Source: JAEUJM01 sp964635055
GTDB lineage: Bacteria; Actinomycetota; Acidimicrobiia; Acidimicrobiales; DATDAH01
Reading direction: 5' to 3'
Length of the DNA stretch: 64,000 bases
NCBI GenBank assembly: GCA_964635055.1
Contig: CAZWMT010000030.1
Coordinates: 8,757-72,756, forward strand
The notes below the pieces were generated by a model. It was not told where the DNA came from, made no database searches, and worked only from the letters and a program-made list of their open reading frames with translations. Shown piece by piece: positions 41,201-49,939 of this stretch; position 1 is the stretch's first letter, and every line of letters begins with the position of its first letter. The position numbers and the translations under genes are program-made.

Positions 41201-41265
41201 GGTCAGCTGCCAGTGGCCGGTCGCCCGATCTCATTCATCGGGCGATCGACCACTGGGAACTGGCC
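41201..41265 (+). promoter_or_regulatory. Long stem-loop in the rpsO-pnp spacer (likely RNase III target)
   Basis: A 20-position stem, 41210-41229 with 41237-41256, has 18 Watson-Crick pairs, one G-U and one C-A mismatch around a 7-base loop. It extends imperfectly outward to 41201-41265. It lies 45 bases before the pnp start. In E. coli and Streptomyces the equivalent pnp leader hairpin is cut by RNase III and mediates pnp autoregulation, so the same is likely here. Confidence 0.75.
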
Positions 41266-41310
41266 CCGCCGCTCGACCGGGGCCACAAGGGCCCCGAGAG
41301 GAGGCATCCC

Positions 41311-43806
41311 ATGGCGGATGCGACCAACGTCTCCGGTGCGATCACCGGTTCCGAGAACACCCTGTCGTTCGAGACGGGCAAGCTGGCCGGGCTGGCCGAC
41401 GGCGCCGTCGTCGCCCAGATCGGCGACACGGTGGTGCTGGTGACGGCCACCGCGGCCAAGGGCGTGCGGGAGGGCATCGACTTCTTCCCGCTCACCGTCG
41501 ACATCGAAGAGCGCATGTACGCCGCGGGCAAGATCCCCGGCTCGTTCTTCCGTCGTGAGGGCAAGGCCTCCGACCAGGCCATCCTCACCTGCCGCCTCAT
41601 CGACCGGCCGCTGCGCCCGTCGTTCCCCGAGGGGTTCCGCAACGAGATCCACATCGTGGGCACCATCCTGGGTGCCGACAAGGTGAACCCGCACGACGTG
41701 CTGGCCATCAACGCCGCCTCGGCGGCCCTGTCCCTGTCGGGCATCCCCTTCGAGGGCCCGATCGGCGCCGTCCGGGTGGCCTTCGACGCCAGTGGCACCT
41801 GGATCCCGCACCCCACCTACCAGGACGGCGACTCCAGCTCGTTCGAGATGGTCGTGGCCGGCCGCATCGGTGACGACGGCGACGTCGCCATCATGATGGT
41901 CGAGGCCGGTGGCACCGAAGCCGCCTGGAAGCTCTACGAGGAGGGCGCTCCCAAGGTCACCGAGGCGGTCATCGCCGACGGCCTCGATGCCGCCAAGGCC
42001 TGGATCCGCGAGTCGATCGACCTGCAGAACGAGCTGGTCGAGAAGGTCGGGGGCAAGAAGCCGTCGATCACCTTCACGGCCCAGGTGGACTACAGCGACG
42101 ACATCTACGCCGCCGTGTCTGCTGCCGGCACCGAGCGCCTCGCCGCGGCGATGGCCATCGCCGACAAGGCCGAGCGTGACGCGGCGACCGACGCCGCCCG
42201 CGACGAGATCGTGGACGAGCTCAGCGAGCAGTTCGCCGAGGTCGACAACGCCACCAAGCAGATCAAGGCCGCCGTGCGGTCGCTGACCAAGGCCATCGTG
42301 CGCAAGCGCATCGTGGAAGAGGGCGTGCGCATCGACGGTCGTGGCGTCACCGACATCCGGCCCCTGTCGGCCGAGGTGGGCGTGCTGCACGCGGTGCACG
42401 GCTCGGGCCTGTTCCAGCGTGGCGAGACCCAGGTGCTCAACGTGGCCACCCTGGGCATGCCCCGCATGGAGCAGATGCTCGACACCATCGGCATCGACGA
42501 CCGCAAGCGCTACATGCACCACTACAACTTCCCGCCCTTCTCCACCGGCGAGACCGGGTTCATGCGGGGGCCCAAGCGCCGCGAGATCGGTCACGGCCTG
42601 CTGGCCGAGCGGGCCCTCGTGCCGGTGATCCCCACCGTCGAGGAGTTTCCCTACACGCTGCGCACCGTGTCCGACGTGCTGTCGTCCAACGGCTCGACGT
42701 CGATGGCGTCGGTCTGCGGCTCGACCCTGTCGCTGATGGACGCCGGTGTGCCGATCAAGGCCCCGGTGGCCGGCATCGCCATGGGCCTCGTCTACGCCGA
42801 GGGCAAGTACACCGCCCTCACCGACATCCTCGGTGCCGAGGACGCCTTCGGCGACATGGACTTCAAGGTGGCCGGCACCTCCGAGTTCGTCACCGCGCTG
42901 CAGCTCGACACCAAGATCTCCGGCCTTCCCGCCGAGGTCCTGGCCAAGGCGCTCGACCAGGCCAAGGACGCCCGCCTCAAGATCCTCGAGGTCATGCACG
43001 AGGCCATCGCCGAGCCCCGTCCCGAGGTCGGCCCCACCGCCCCGAAGATCACCAGCTTCGAGATCCCGATCGACAAGATCGGCGAGGTCATCGGCCCCAA
43101 GGGCAAGGTCATCAACGCCATCCAGCAGGAGACCGGCGCCGACATCAGCGTCGACGACGACGGCACCGTCGGCACCGTGAGCATCGGCTCGCATGACGGC
43201 GGCGTGGTGGCCGAGGCCGAGCGCCAGATCCGCCTCATCCTGAACCCGCCCACCGCCGAGGTGGGCCAGGTGTACCAGGGCAAGGTGGTCAACATCACCA
43301 AGTTCGGTGCGTTCGTCAACATCCTCCCGGGCCGCGACGGCCTGGTCCACATCTCCAAGCTCGGCGGTGGCAAGCGCATCGACCGGGTGGAGGACGTGCT
43401 CGACCTCGGCGACGAGATCGAGGTGCGGGTGGACGACGTCGACCCCAACGGCAAGGTGTCGCTCAGCCCCGCCGACGCCCCGCCCTCCACCGGTGGCGGC
43501 GGTGGCGGTGACCGCGGTGGTCGTGACCGCGACGACCGTGGTGGCGCTCGCAGCAGCGACCGTCCCCGTGGCCGTGACCGCGAGGACCGCCCGGCCCGTG
43601 ACCGTGACAGCCGCCCGTCCTCCGATGCCGAGTCGTCCGACTCGGGCAGCGGAGCGGTGGCCGTGTCCTTCGAGGACGCCTTCGAGGTCGAGCTCCGGGA
43701 GGAGTTCGGCGATCTCGGCCCGGCCGAGGCGCCCCGCAGCGGCTCCGGCGGTGAAGGTGGCGGCCGTGGCCGCGGCGACCGTGGTCGTCGCGGCGGGCGT
43801 CGCTGA
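41311..43806 (+). CDS. pnp: Polyribonucleotide nucleotidyltransferase (PNPase)
   Basis: 831 residues. Two RNase PH-like domains (first: GDTVVLVTATAAKGVREGID, FRREGKASDQAILTCRLIDR; second: RGETQVLNVATLGMPRMEQM, SDVLSSNGSTSMASVCGSTL, DILGAEDAFGDMDFKVAGT) are joined by the helical linker. KH (IGEVIGPKGKVINAIQQETG) and S1 (GKVVNITKFGAFVNILPGRD) domains follow. The last ~110 residues are an Arg/Asp/Gly-rich tail. PNPase degrades RNA phosphorolytically and adds tails. Its stop codon is overlapped by a CTG that probably starts the next gene. Confidence 0.97.
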   Translation: MADATNVSGAITGSENTLSFETGKLAGLADGAVVAQIGDTVVLVTATAAKGVREGIDFFPLTVDIEERMYAAGKIPGSFFRREGKASDQAILTCRLIDRPLRPSFPEGFRNEIHIVGTILGADKVNPHDVLAINAASAALSLSGIPFEGPIGAVRVAFDASGTWIPHPTYQDGDSSSFEMVVAGRIGDDGDVAIMMVEAGGTEAAWKLYEEGAPKVTEAVIADGLDAAKAWIRESIDLQNELVEKVGGKKPSITFTAQVDYSDDIYAAVSAAGTERLAAAMAIADKAERDAATDAARDEIVDELSEQFAEVDNATKQIKAAVRSLTKAIVRKRIVEEGVRIDGRGVTDIRPLSAEVGVLHAVHGSGLFQRGETQVLNVATLGMPRMEQMLDTIGIDDRKRYMHHYNFPPFSTGETGFMRGPKRREIGHGLLAERALVPVIPTVEEFPYTLRTVSDVLSSNGSTSMASVCGSTLSLMDAGVPIKAPVAGIAMGLVYAEGKYTALTDILGAEDAFGDMDFKVAGTSEFVTALQLDTKISGLPAEVLAKALDQAKDARLKILEVMHEAIAEPRPEVGPTAPKITSFEIPIDKIGEVIGPKGKVINAIQQETGADISVDDDGTVGTVSIGSHDGGVVAEAERQIRLILNPPTAEVGQVYQGKVVNITKFGAFVNILPGRDGLVHISKLGGGKRIDRVEDVLDLGDEIEVRVDDVDPNGKVSLSPADAPPSTGGGGGGDRGGRDRDDRGGARSSDRPRGRDREDRPARDRDSRPSSDAESSDSGSGAVAVSFEDAFEVELREEFGDLGPAEAPRSGSGGEGGGRGRGDRGRRGGRR

Positions 43807-45146
43807 GCACCACCCTGCCCTCGAACACCTCGTCCTCGAACACCCTGCCCTCGAACACCCTGCCCGGCAACGGGCGCCCGGACGGTGCGTCGGCTGACGC
43901 CGGCGACACCGTCCGCATCACCACCCTCGACAACGGCCTCCGTGTCGTCACCGAGCGCATGGACTCCGTGCGCTCGGTGACGACCGGGGTCTGGGTCGGG
44001 GTCGGCGCTCGTGACGAGGACGAGGCGCTCTCCGGCGCCTCCCACTTCCTCGAGCACCTGCTGTTCAAGGGAACGGACTCACGCTCGGCCCAGGACATCG
44101 CCGAGTCGGTCGACGCGGTGGGCGGCGAGATGAACGCCTTCACCGCCAAGGAGTACACCGCCTACTACACCCGGCTCCCCGCCGCCGAGGTCGACTTCGG
44201 CCTCGACCTGCTGGCCGACGTGGTCTGCGCGCCGGCGTTCCGCCCCGACGAGATCGACGCCGAGCGCCAGGTGATCCTCGAAGAGATCCTGATGAGCGAG
44301 GACACCCCCGACGACCGGGCCCACACGCTCGTGTTCGAGGCGCGGTACCCCGGTCACCCGCTGGGGCGTGAGGTGCTCGGCAGCCCCGACACCATCGAGG
44401 CCATGACCCGCGACCAGATCTCGGGCTTCCACGGCCACCACTACCGGCCCGAGAACCTGGTGGTGGCGGCCGCAGGGTTGCTGGACCACGACGCCGTGGT
44501 CGAGCGGGTCGCCGGGGGCTTCGCGGGGCTCGCCGCGGGGTCCCGGCCCAACCGGACCCCGCCGACAGGCGCGGCGCTCCCGTCGGCGGTGCTGCGTCGG
44601 CCCACCGAGCAGGTCCACCTGGCCATGGCGTGGCCGGGCTTCGACCACGAGGACCCCGATCGGTACGCCCTGTCGGTGGCCAACCACGTGCTGGGTGGGG
44701 GCACCGCCAGCCGGCTGTTCCAGGAGGTCCGCGAGAAGCGGGGCCTGGCCTACTCGGTGTACTCCTCACCGTCGTCCTACGTGGACACGGGCATCGTCAT
44801 GGTCGAGCTGGGCACGGCGCCGAGCCGGATGGGCGAGGCGGTCGACGTGGTCGACCGGGTGATCGCCGACCTGCTGGCCGATGGTGTCACCGACAAGGAG
44901 CTCGACGTGGCCCGGGGCTATCTCGAGGGCTCGATGGTGCTGGGCCTCGAGGACAGCGGCAGCCGCATGGGGCGCATCGGCAGCAACATGTGCATCCGGG
45001 GCAAGGTCACACCGCTGGAGGAGCACGTGCGCAGGATCCGTGGCGTCACCCACGACGACGTCCGCCACGTGCTGCAGCGGGTGTTCGGCGCCAATCGCAC
45101 GTTGGCCGCCGTCGGCCCGCTCGACGAGGCGGACCTGCCGGCCTGA
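43803..45146 (+). CDS. M16 family zinc metallopeptidase (probable CTG start)
   Basis: The inverted zincin motif SHFLEHLLFKGT (H-x-x-E-H) and the downstream Glu region EIDAERQVILEEILMSED identify a processing-peptidase-like M16 protein; the second domain has REKRGLAYSVYSS. The strand VRITTLDNGLRVVTERMDSV, conserved in the family, is encoded at about 43911-43970, but the frame has no ATG, GTG or TTG before the ATG at 43959. I place the start at CTG 43803, overlapping the pnp stop as CTGA. The N-terminus then holds a Ser/Asn/Thr-Leu-Pro repeat. Starting at 43959 would cut off the first beta strand. It follows pnp as in Streptomyces. Confidence 0.85.
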   Translation: MSTTLPSNTSSSNTLPSNTLPGNGRPDGASADAGDTVRITTLDNGLRVVTERMDSVRSVTTGVWVGVGARDEDEALSGASHFLEHLLFKGTDSRSAQDIAESVDAVGGEMNAFTAKEYTAYYTRLPAAEVDFGLDLLADVVCAPAFRPDEIDAERQVILEEILMSEDTPDDRAHTLVFEARYPGHPLGREVLGSPDTIEAMTRDQISGFHGHHYRPENLVVAAAGLLDHDAVVERVAGGFAGLAAGSRPNRTPPTGAALPSAVLRRPTEQVHLAMAWPGFDHEDPDRYALSVANHVLGGGTASRLFQEVREKRGLAYSVYSSPSSYVDTGIVMVELGTAPSRMGEAVDVVDRVIADLLADGVTDKELDVARGYLEGSMVLGLEDSGSRMGRIGSNMCIRGKVTPLEEHVRRIRGVTHDDVRHVLQRVFGANRTLAAVGPLDEADLPA

Positions 45147-45240
45147 TCCACCGCGGGCGGCCGTCGGCCGGCAGGTGGGGGAGGGCCCGGAGCCCCCGGT
45201 GCCCCGTCAGGCCACGAGGGGTGGCAGCACCGGCAGCACG

Positions 45241-47904
45241 TCACGGGCCGAGGCCGGCACTGACGACGGCCGTGGTCCCCGCTCCGATGGCGATGGGCGT
45301 GGCGCCACCGAAGTCCGTGGCGTCGTGCCAGTACTCCTGGCGCCGGGCCCCGGTGGGGTCGACGATGGTGACCCGGTACATGCCGGGCGCCAGGCCGCCG
45401 ATCGTGTAGGCGCCGTCGGCGGCCGAGACGGCACCGCCGGCGGGACCGGTCGGACCGATGGCGACGACCCAAGCGCCGCCCAGCGGGGTGTGGGACGGGT
45501 CGTCGGTGATCGTGCCGGTGACCGCGCCCGTCGTGGGGTCGAGCGCCGCCAGGGTGCTGGCCGGTGCGGTGACCGACGCGGCGTCGGCGATCCCGTGGTA
45601 CGGACGGCCGTCGTGCCACTCCATGGCGTGGCGGCCGCTGGCGTCGAGGAAGGCCAGCTTGTAGGCGGTGGCGGGCACGTCCATGCGGTAGGTGCCGGTC
45701 GCGCCGGTCACGGTGGCGGCGGTGAGCGCGTAGTCCGCGGCTCGTAGGGCGAGCACGATCACCCCGCGGAGCGGCGTGGCCGTGCCCGACTCGGTGATCG
45801 ACCCCGTGAGGGGCGCGCTGCCGGGCGTCGCCGCTCGCGTCGGCAGGGCGATGTCGGCCGCGGCCGCCCCGCCGGCTGCCACGGTGACCGACGCGGCCGC
45901 GGTGGGGTCGGGGGTGCCGGCGTAGAACGCCGTGGCGTGCCCGCCCGTCGGGTCGAAGTACACGATCTTGTACGCCCCCGCGGCCACGTGGTCGAACCGG
46001 TAGTGGCCCGTGGCGTCCGCGACGACGGCCGTCTGCGGGGCGCCGGTGGCGGCGTCGAGCGTGACGGCCCAGGCGCCCCCGACGGGCGCGCCACTGGTGC
46101 CGTCGGTGATCACCCCGGTGATCGACCCGCGGGTGGGTGCCATGGTCGTGGTGACGTCGGTGGGAAGGCCACGGTCCACCGTCACCGTGGTCGGGGGGCC
46201 GAAGAAGGCGGACCGGTGGTCGCCGCTCGAGTCGATCAGGTACACGTGGTACGAACCGGAGGCGGTCGGGGCGCGGAAGTTGCCGTCGGCGTCGGCCACG
46301 ACCGCGCCGGCGAGCGACAGGTCGCCGGCCCGGAGCAGGGCCACCCCGGCCCACGGCACGGGCGCGCCCGACACGGCGTCGACGACCGTGCCGGTCACCC
46401 CGGGTGCGCTGCCCGCCATCGCGTCCATCCCGGCTCGCATGGCCTCGGCGTCGATCTCGTCGGTCTCGACCGGGACCGCCCGGTAGGTGCTGATGCCCTC
46501 GACGGTCAGCACCGGCTGGCCGTTCGGGCCCAGCTCGGTGAAGAACGTGTTCCAGCCTCCCCAGCTGACGACCCAGTTGCCCCCCGAGGTGCGTCGGGCC
46601 GAGCCCAGGCCGAACGAGTAGCCGGCGCGGGCGTCGGTGACGGTCTCGACCAGGGTGGCCCGGCGTGCGGTGGCGTCGATCGTGAAGCGCAGCACCCGGG
46701 GGCGCCGCGCCAGCGCCCTCGTGCCGTTGTCGAACACGCTCACCGTGCCGTCGGCCAGGATGCGGGCGTCGTGCTGGCCGCTGAACAGGCGGAGCACCTC
46801 GGCGTCGGTCAGCTGCTGCGGACCGTCGAACACGCTCAGGCTCTGCGGGGTGGTGGTGCCCCCGAGCTTCCAGTGGATCCCCCCGGTCGCCATGTCGATG
46901 TCGTAGACGGCGTCGAGGTTGCGGATGGACACGAGCAGGCGCCCGTTGCCGTCGGGCTCGACGGAGTTGGCGTGGCCCCAGACCAGCTTGTAGGCGTCGG
47001 GGGACATCTCGGCCGCGTCGATGTGGTCCTGGGTGCGCCACGACCACACCTCGTGGCCGGCGTCGTCGAGCCGCACGAAGCGGGCCTCCTCCTCGAGGCC
47101 CCGGTCGGAGTCGTAGTACTGGAACCCCACCAGGTCGCCGTCGGGCATCCGCTGCAGGTCGTGATGGTCGAGGCCGTCGTGCACGACACGCGTGGGAGTG
47201 CCATCCCAGGCCCGCACGTAGTAGTCGCCGCCGGGCACCGTGGTGACGATCTGGCCGTCGATGATCTTGGCGTCCACCGGGGCGCCCGGGGCCTCGTTCA
47301 ACCACCAGACCGGCGTGCCCTCGGCGTTCAGGACGATGTCCCAGTTGGTATGGGTGACCACGTAGAAGGCGGCCTGGGGGGTGCCCGTCACGGTGGTGGT
47401 GAGTGTGGGGAAGCCGGCCGGGAGGCAACGGACGCGGTAGCGGGTCACCGCGGCGGACGGCTCGGAGGTGGGGGCCACGTCGAAGCGGACGGTCGTGGTC
47501 GCCGGGGGCGTGACCGAGTAGGAGAACGAGTCCGTCAGTGTGGACGGGGCCGGTGCGCCGGGCCCGAGCGCGACCGCGCGCACCCGGTAGCCGGGCGCGG
47601 CGGTTCCCGTGAACGTCAGTGCCTGCCCGTTGTGGCAGCGGATCACGTAGTCCCGCCGGTCGGGTGCGAACGCCAGGTTCAGGGCGTCGGGAGCGGCCGA
47701 CAGCGCGGTGAGGCCCGCGACCGCGGCGGGTGCCGCCCGGTCGGCGCTGGTGGCCCGGGTCGGTCCGGCTCGGGCAGTGCCGGATGTCGTGAGGCAGGTC
47801 GCCAAGATCAGCGCGGCCACGCACACGATCCGGGTGCCGCCGGCGGTGCGGCGTGGTGCGGTCGTCGGGGGGGCTCCGATGACCGCACGGTAGCCGCGTG
47901 GCAC
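45241..47904 (-). CDS. Secreted arylsulfotransferase-like protein with four C-terminal Ig-like repeats
   Basis: 887 residues. A signal peptide (IVCVAALILATCLTTSGTARA) is followed by a beta-propeller of the arylsulfotransferase type (~50-490): GLDHHDLQRMPDGDLVGFQY, KLVWGHANSVEPDGNGRLLV, DIDMATGGIHWKLGG and FSGQHDARILADGTVSVFDN. From ~500 to the end are four ~95-residue carboxypeptidase-regulatory-like repeats, each with G-x-V/I-T-D...P-x-G-G/A-A and a D-P/S-T/S-G-x-H-A-x-x motif. No sulfate acceptor can be inferred. GTG 47904 is the likely start, though the exact N-terminus is unsure. Convergent with the M16 gene; back to back with dapB. Confidence 0.82.
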   Translation of the reverse strand: MPRGYRAVIGAPPTTAPRRTAGGTRIVCVAALILATCLTTSGTARAGPTRATSADRAAPAAVAGLTALSAAPDALNLAFAPDRRDYVIRCHNGQALTFTGTAAPGYRVRAVALGPGAPAPSTLTDSFSYSVTPPATTTVRFDVAPTSEPSAAVTRYRVRCLPAGFPTLTTTVTGTPQAAFYVVTHTNWDIVLNAEGTPVWWLNEAPGAPVDAKIIDGQIVTTVPGGDYYVRAWDGTPTRVVHDGLDHHDLQRMPDGDLVGFQYYDSDRGLEEEARFVRLDDAGHEVWSWRTQDHIDAAEMSPDAYKLVWGHANSVEPDGNGRLLVSIRNLDAVYDIDMATGGIHWKLGGTTTPQSLSVFDGPQQLTDAEVLRLFSGQHDARILADGTVSVFDNGTRALARRPRVLRFTIDATARRATLVETVTDARAGYSFGLGSARRTSGGNWVVSWGGWNTFFTELGPNGQPVLTVEGISTYRAVPVETDEIDAEAMRAGMDAMAGSAPGVTGTVVDAVSGAPVPWAGVALLRAGDLSLAGAVVADADGNFRAPTASGSYHVYLIDSSGDHRSAFFGPPTTVTVDRGLPTDVTTTMAPTRGSITGVITDGTSGAPVGGAWAVTLDAATGAPQTAVVADATGHYRFDHVAAGAYKIVYFDPTGGHATAFYAGTPDPTAAASVTVAAGGAAAADIALPTRAATPGSAPLTGSITESGTATPLRGVIVLALRAADYALTAATVTGATGTYRMDVPATAYKLAFLDASGRHAMEWHDGRPYHGIADAASVTAPASTLAALDPTTGAVTGTITDDPSHTPLGGAWVVAIGPTGPAGGAVSAADGAYTIGGLAPGMYRVTIVDPTGARRQEYWHDATDFGGATPIAIGAGTTAVVSAGLGP

Positions 47905-47978
47905 GACGGGCGATCGGGCGGTCGGAGCGAGTCGTGCGGTCCGGCGGTCGGGGCAGGAGGGTGCCCACAGCGTGCCGG

Positions 47979-47984
47979 TAGGGT
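47979..47984 (+). promoter_or_regulatory. -10-like TAGGGT for dapB (leaderless)
   Basis: TAGGGT ends 6 bases before ATG 47991. No -35 is evident. Confidence 0.5.
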
Positions 47985-47990
47985 GCGGTC

Positions 47991-48758
47991 ATGACGATCA
48001 GCGTCGGGGTTTTCGGTGCCGGCGGCCGCATGGGCGCCACGGTCTGTCGGGCAGTGGCCGACGACGACGGGCTCGAGTTGGTCGCCGCCGTCGACCCGCA
48101 CCACACGGGCGCGGTGATCGCCGGGGTCACCGTCGCCGCCGACGCACGGGCCTTGGCCGACGCCGGGGCCGAGGTGGCGGTCGACTTCACCCACCTCGAG
48201 GCGTCTCGCGAGAACCTGGCCTGGCTGGCCGGGCACGGCGTCCACGCGGTGGTCGGCACCACCGGGTTCACCGCCGACGACCTCGACCGCTTCCGGGCCA
48301 CCTTCACCGACAGCAACTGCCTGATCGCCCCCAACTTCGCCATCGGCGCGGTGCTGATGATGCGCTTCGCCGAGTTGGCCGCCCCCCACTTCGAGACCGC
48401 CGAGATCATCGAGTTGCACCACGACCGCAAGATCGATGCCCCCTCGGGCACGGCCATGCGCACCGCGGAACGCATGGCCGCGGCATCGGCGCAATGGGGC
48501 GACGACCCCACCACGACCACCGTCGTCGCCGGCGCACGCGGGGGTGATGGTCCCGGCCACATCCGGGTGCACTCGGTGCGCCTACGGGGCGTCGTGGCCC
48601 ACCAGGAGGTGCTGCTCGGCACCACGGGCCAGACCCTCACCATCCGCCACGACAGCTACGACCGCTCGTCGTTCATGCCGGGTGTGGTGCTGGCCGTGAA
48701 AGAGGTGGCGAACCACCCCGGGGTGACGATCGGCCTCGACTCGCTGCTCGGCCTGTGA
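47991..48758 (+). CDS. dapB: 4-hydroxy-tetrahydrodipicolinate reductase
   Basis: 255 residues. The NAD(P)H motif VGVFGAGGRMGATVCRAV is at the N-terminus. The substrate/catalytic region is EIIELHHDRKIDAPSGTAMR, and the central FTHLEASRENLAWLAGHGVH and VVGTTGF motifs are typical. It reduces the DapA product in the lysine/diaminopimelate pathway; dapA lies at 58.6 kb. A hairpin at 48776-48805 follows the stop. Confidence 0.97.
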   Translation: MTISVGVFGAGGRMGATVCRAVADDDGLELVAAVDPHHTGAVIAGVTVAADARALADAGAEVAVDFTHLEASRENLAWLAGHGVHAVVGTTGFTADDLDRFRATFTDSNCLIAPNFAIGAVLMMRFAELAAPHFETAEIIELHHDRKIDAPSGTAMRTAERMAAASAQWGDDPTTTTVVAGARGGDGPGHIRVHSVRLRGVVAHQEVLLGTTGQTLTIRHDSYDRSSFMPGVVLAVKEVANHPGVTIGLDSLLGL

Positions 48759-48775
48759 GCCGAGCCGGCCGGACG

Positions 48776-48805
48776 TGGCGCTGACCGACCGCAGGCCCAG
48801 CGCCA
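48776..48805. terminator. Bidirectional terminator hairpin after dapB
   Basis: TGGCGCTG (48776-48783) and CAGCGCCA (48798-48805) form a perfect 8-bp stem with a 14-base loop, in the 54-base gap between convergent dapB and the AlkZ-like gene. Confidence 0.5.
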
Positions 48806-48812
48806 ACCCGCT

Positions 48813-49928
48813 TCAGCGGCCGATGATCCGCACCCTGGGCCGGTCGGCGTCGGGGGCGAGGAAGGCCAGCAGGCGCTCACCCTCGGACTCGAGGTCGGCC
48901 CGATGGTCGGGGGACACGTCGCGCAACAGCTCGACCCGCAACTCCGGTCGGCCGGGAGGGTCCGTGTCGAGCCGCCACGATGCCCCGACGAACCCGTCGA
49001 TCAGCACCCCGCAGGCGAACGCGCCGTTCGGGCCGGACGCCAGGCCGCGGCGCGCCTCCTCGTCGACGATGCGGGTGCGGTCGGCGTGGGAGAGCAACAC
49101 GTTGTCGTACTCGCCGAGGAAGCGCACGGGAGCGGGGGTGTCCGGCCGGGGCAGTCGACCGCGGGGCACGTCGAACAGCTCGCGGCCGCGCTCGTCGCGG
49201 AAGGTGCGCAGACCCGGCCGGAGGCGCTCGAACACCTCGGCCAGACCGGTGATCGTCGACCACTTCTGGGCGTCGGCCACGGTGGCCGGCCCGAACGCGG
49301 CCAGGTAGCGGGGCACCACGTCGTCCCACGAGGGCTGCGGGTGCAGCGGCCGACCCACCCAGGTGTCGACCGGTGTGGTGCGCACCTGGCCGCCCTGGCC
49401 GAGGATGCCCCGGGGTGGCACCTGGGCCATCGGGAGCAGGCAGCGGACCGCGTGGGCCAGGGTGCGGCGATCGACGTCGGGCCACCGCTCGCTCAGGAAG
49501 GCGCCGATCTCCGCGTTGGTGCGTGGCTGCGCATCGACGAACGGGCGCACCGCGTCGATCAGCGCGCCGGCATCCACCTGTCGGATGGTTGCGTAGGTGG
49601 CGTTGCCGTACAGCTCGCGCTCGGTCACCGGCTGCGCCAGTGTGCGCAGCGCCAGGGCGTCGTCTGCGGTGAGGAGGTGGACCGTCGAGCGCATGGCCGC
49701 GATGCGCACCGCCCGTCGACTGAGGAGCAGTCGGTCGAGCTGGCCGGCCTCGAAGCCGTCGAGCCGGGCCAGCAGCGCCAGGTACGGGGGCAGCGTGGCC
49801 TGTGCCTGGAGACCCACCAGTCGTTCGATGGCCCGCATCGGGCTGACCCGCTGCCGGCGCAGGAGCAACTGGCGATCGAGCAGGGCCCGGTTGAGCGCAC
49901 GGGTGTCGAGGGTGCGCTCGGCGGCCAC
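48813..49928 (-). CDS. AlkZ-like winged-helix DNA glycosylase family protein (HTH_42)
   Basis: 371 residues. The fold is that of the HTH_42/AlkZ family: tandem winged helices with LVGLQAQATLPPYLALLARL near the N-terminus, LRSTVHLLTADDALALRTLA-like central segments (here MRSTVHLL), FLGEYDNVLLSHADRTRIVD and FACGVLIDGFVGASWRLD. The Q-A-Q at residues 41-43 matches the catalytic QxQ motif of AlkZ, which unhooks azinomycin-type DNA crosslinks. A glycosylase role is thus plausible but unproved. GTG 49928 is the best start; the SDR gene ends 12 bases upstream, so they may be cotranscribed. Confidence 0.82.
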   Translation of the reverse strand: MAAERTLDTRALNRALLDRQLLLRRQRVSPMRAIERLVGLQAQATLPPYLALLARLDGFEAGQLDRLLLSRRAVRIAAMRSTVHLLTADDALALRTLAQPVTERELYGNATYATIRQVDAGALIDAVRPFVDAQPRTNAEIGAFLSERWPDVDRRTLAHAVRCLLPMAQVPPRGILGQGGQVRTTPVDTWVGRPLHPQPSWDDVVPRYLAAFGPATVADAQKWSTITGLAEVFERLRPGLRTFRDERGRELFDVPRGRLPRPDTPAPVRFLGEYDNVLLSHADRTRIVDEEARRGLASGPNGAFACGVLIDGFVGASWRLDTDPPGRPELRVELLRDVSPDHRADLESEGERLLAFLAPDADRPRVRIIGR

Positions 49929-49939
49929 CGGTGGTGCCC

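Noticed and set aside
43886..43888. GTG just upstream of the conserved M16 strand as a normal start codon
   Set aside because: It is in another reading frame and cannot begin the M16 protein without a frameshift.
47889..47894. TACCGT on the minus strand, 6 bases before an ATC, as the arylsulfotransferase promoter with an ATC start
   Set aside because: ATC initiation is very rare, and starting there would remove only a few residues; GTG 47904 upstream is in frame and simpler.
44918..48643. A very long minus-strand open frame spanning part of the M16 gene, the arylsulfotransferase-like gene and dapB
   Set aside because: It is a shadow frame produced by high GC content; its translation is low-complexity Arg/Gly/Pro-rich and overlaps genes with clear domain signatures.
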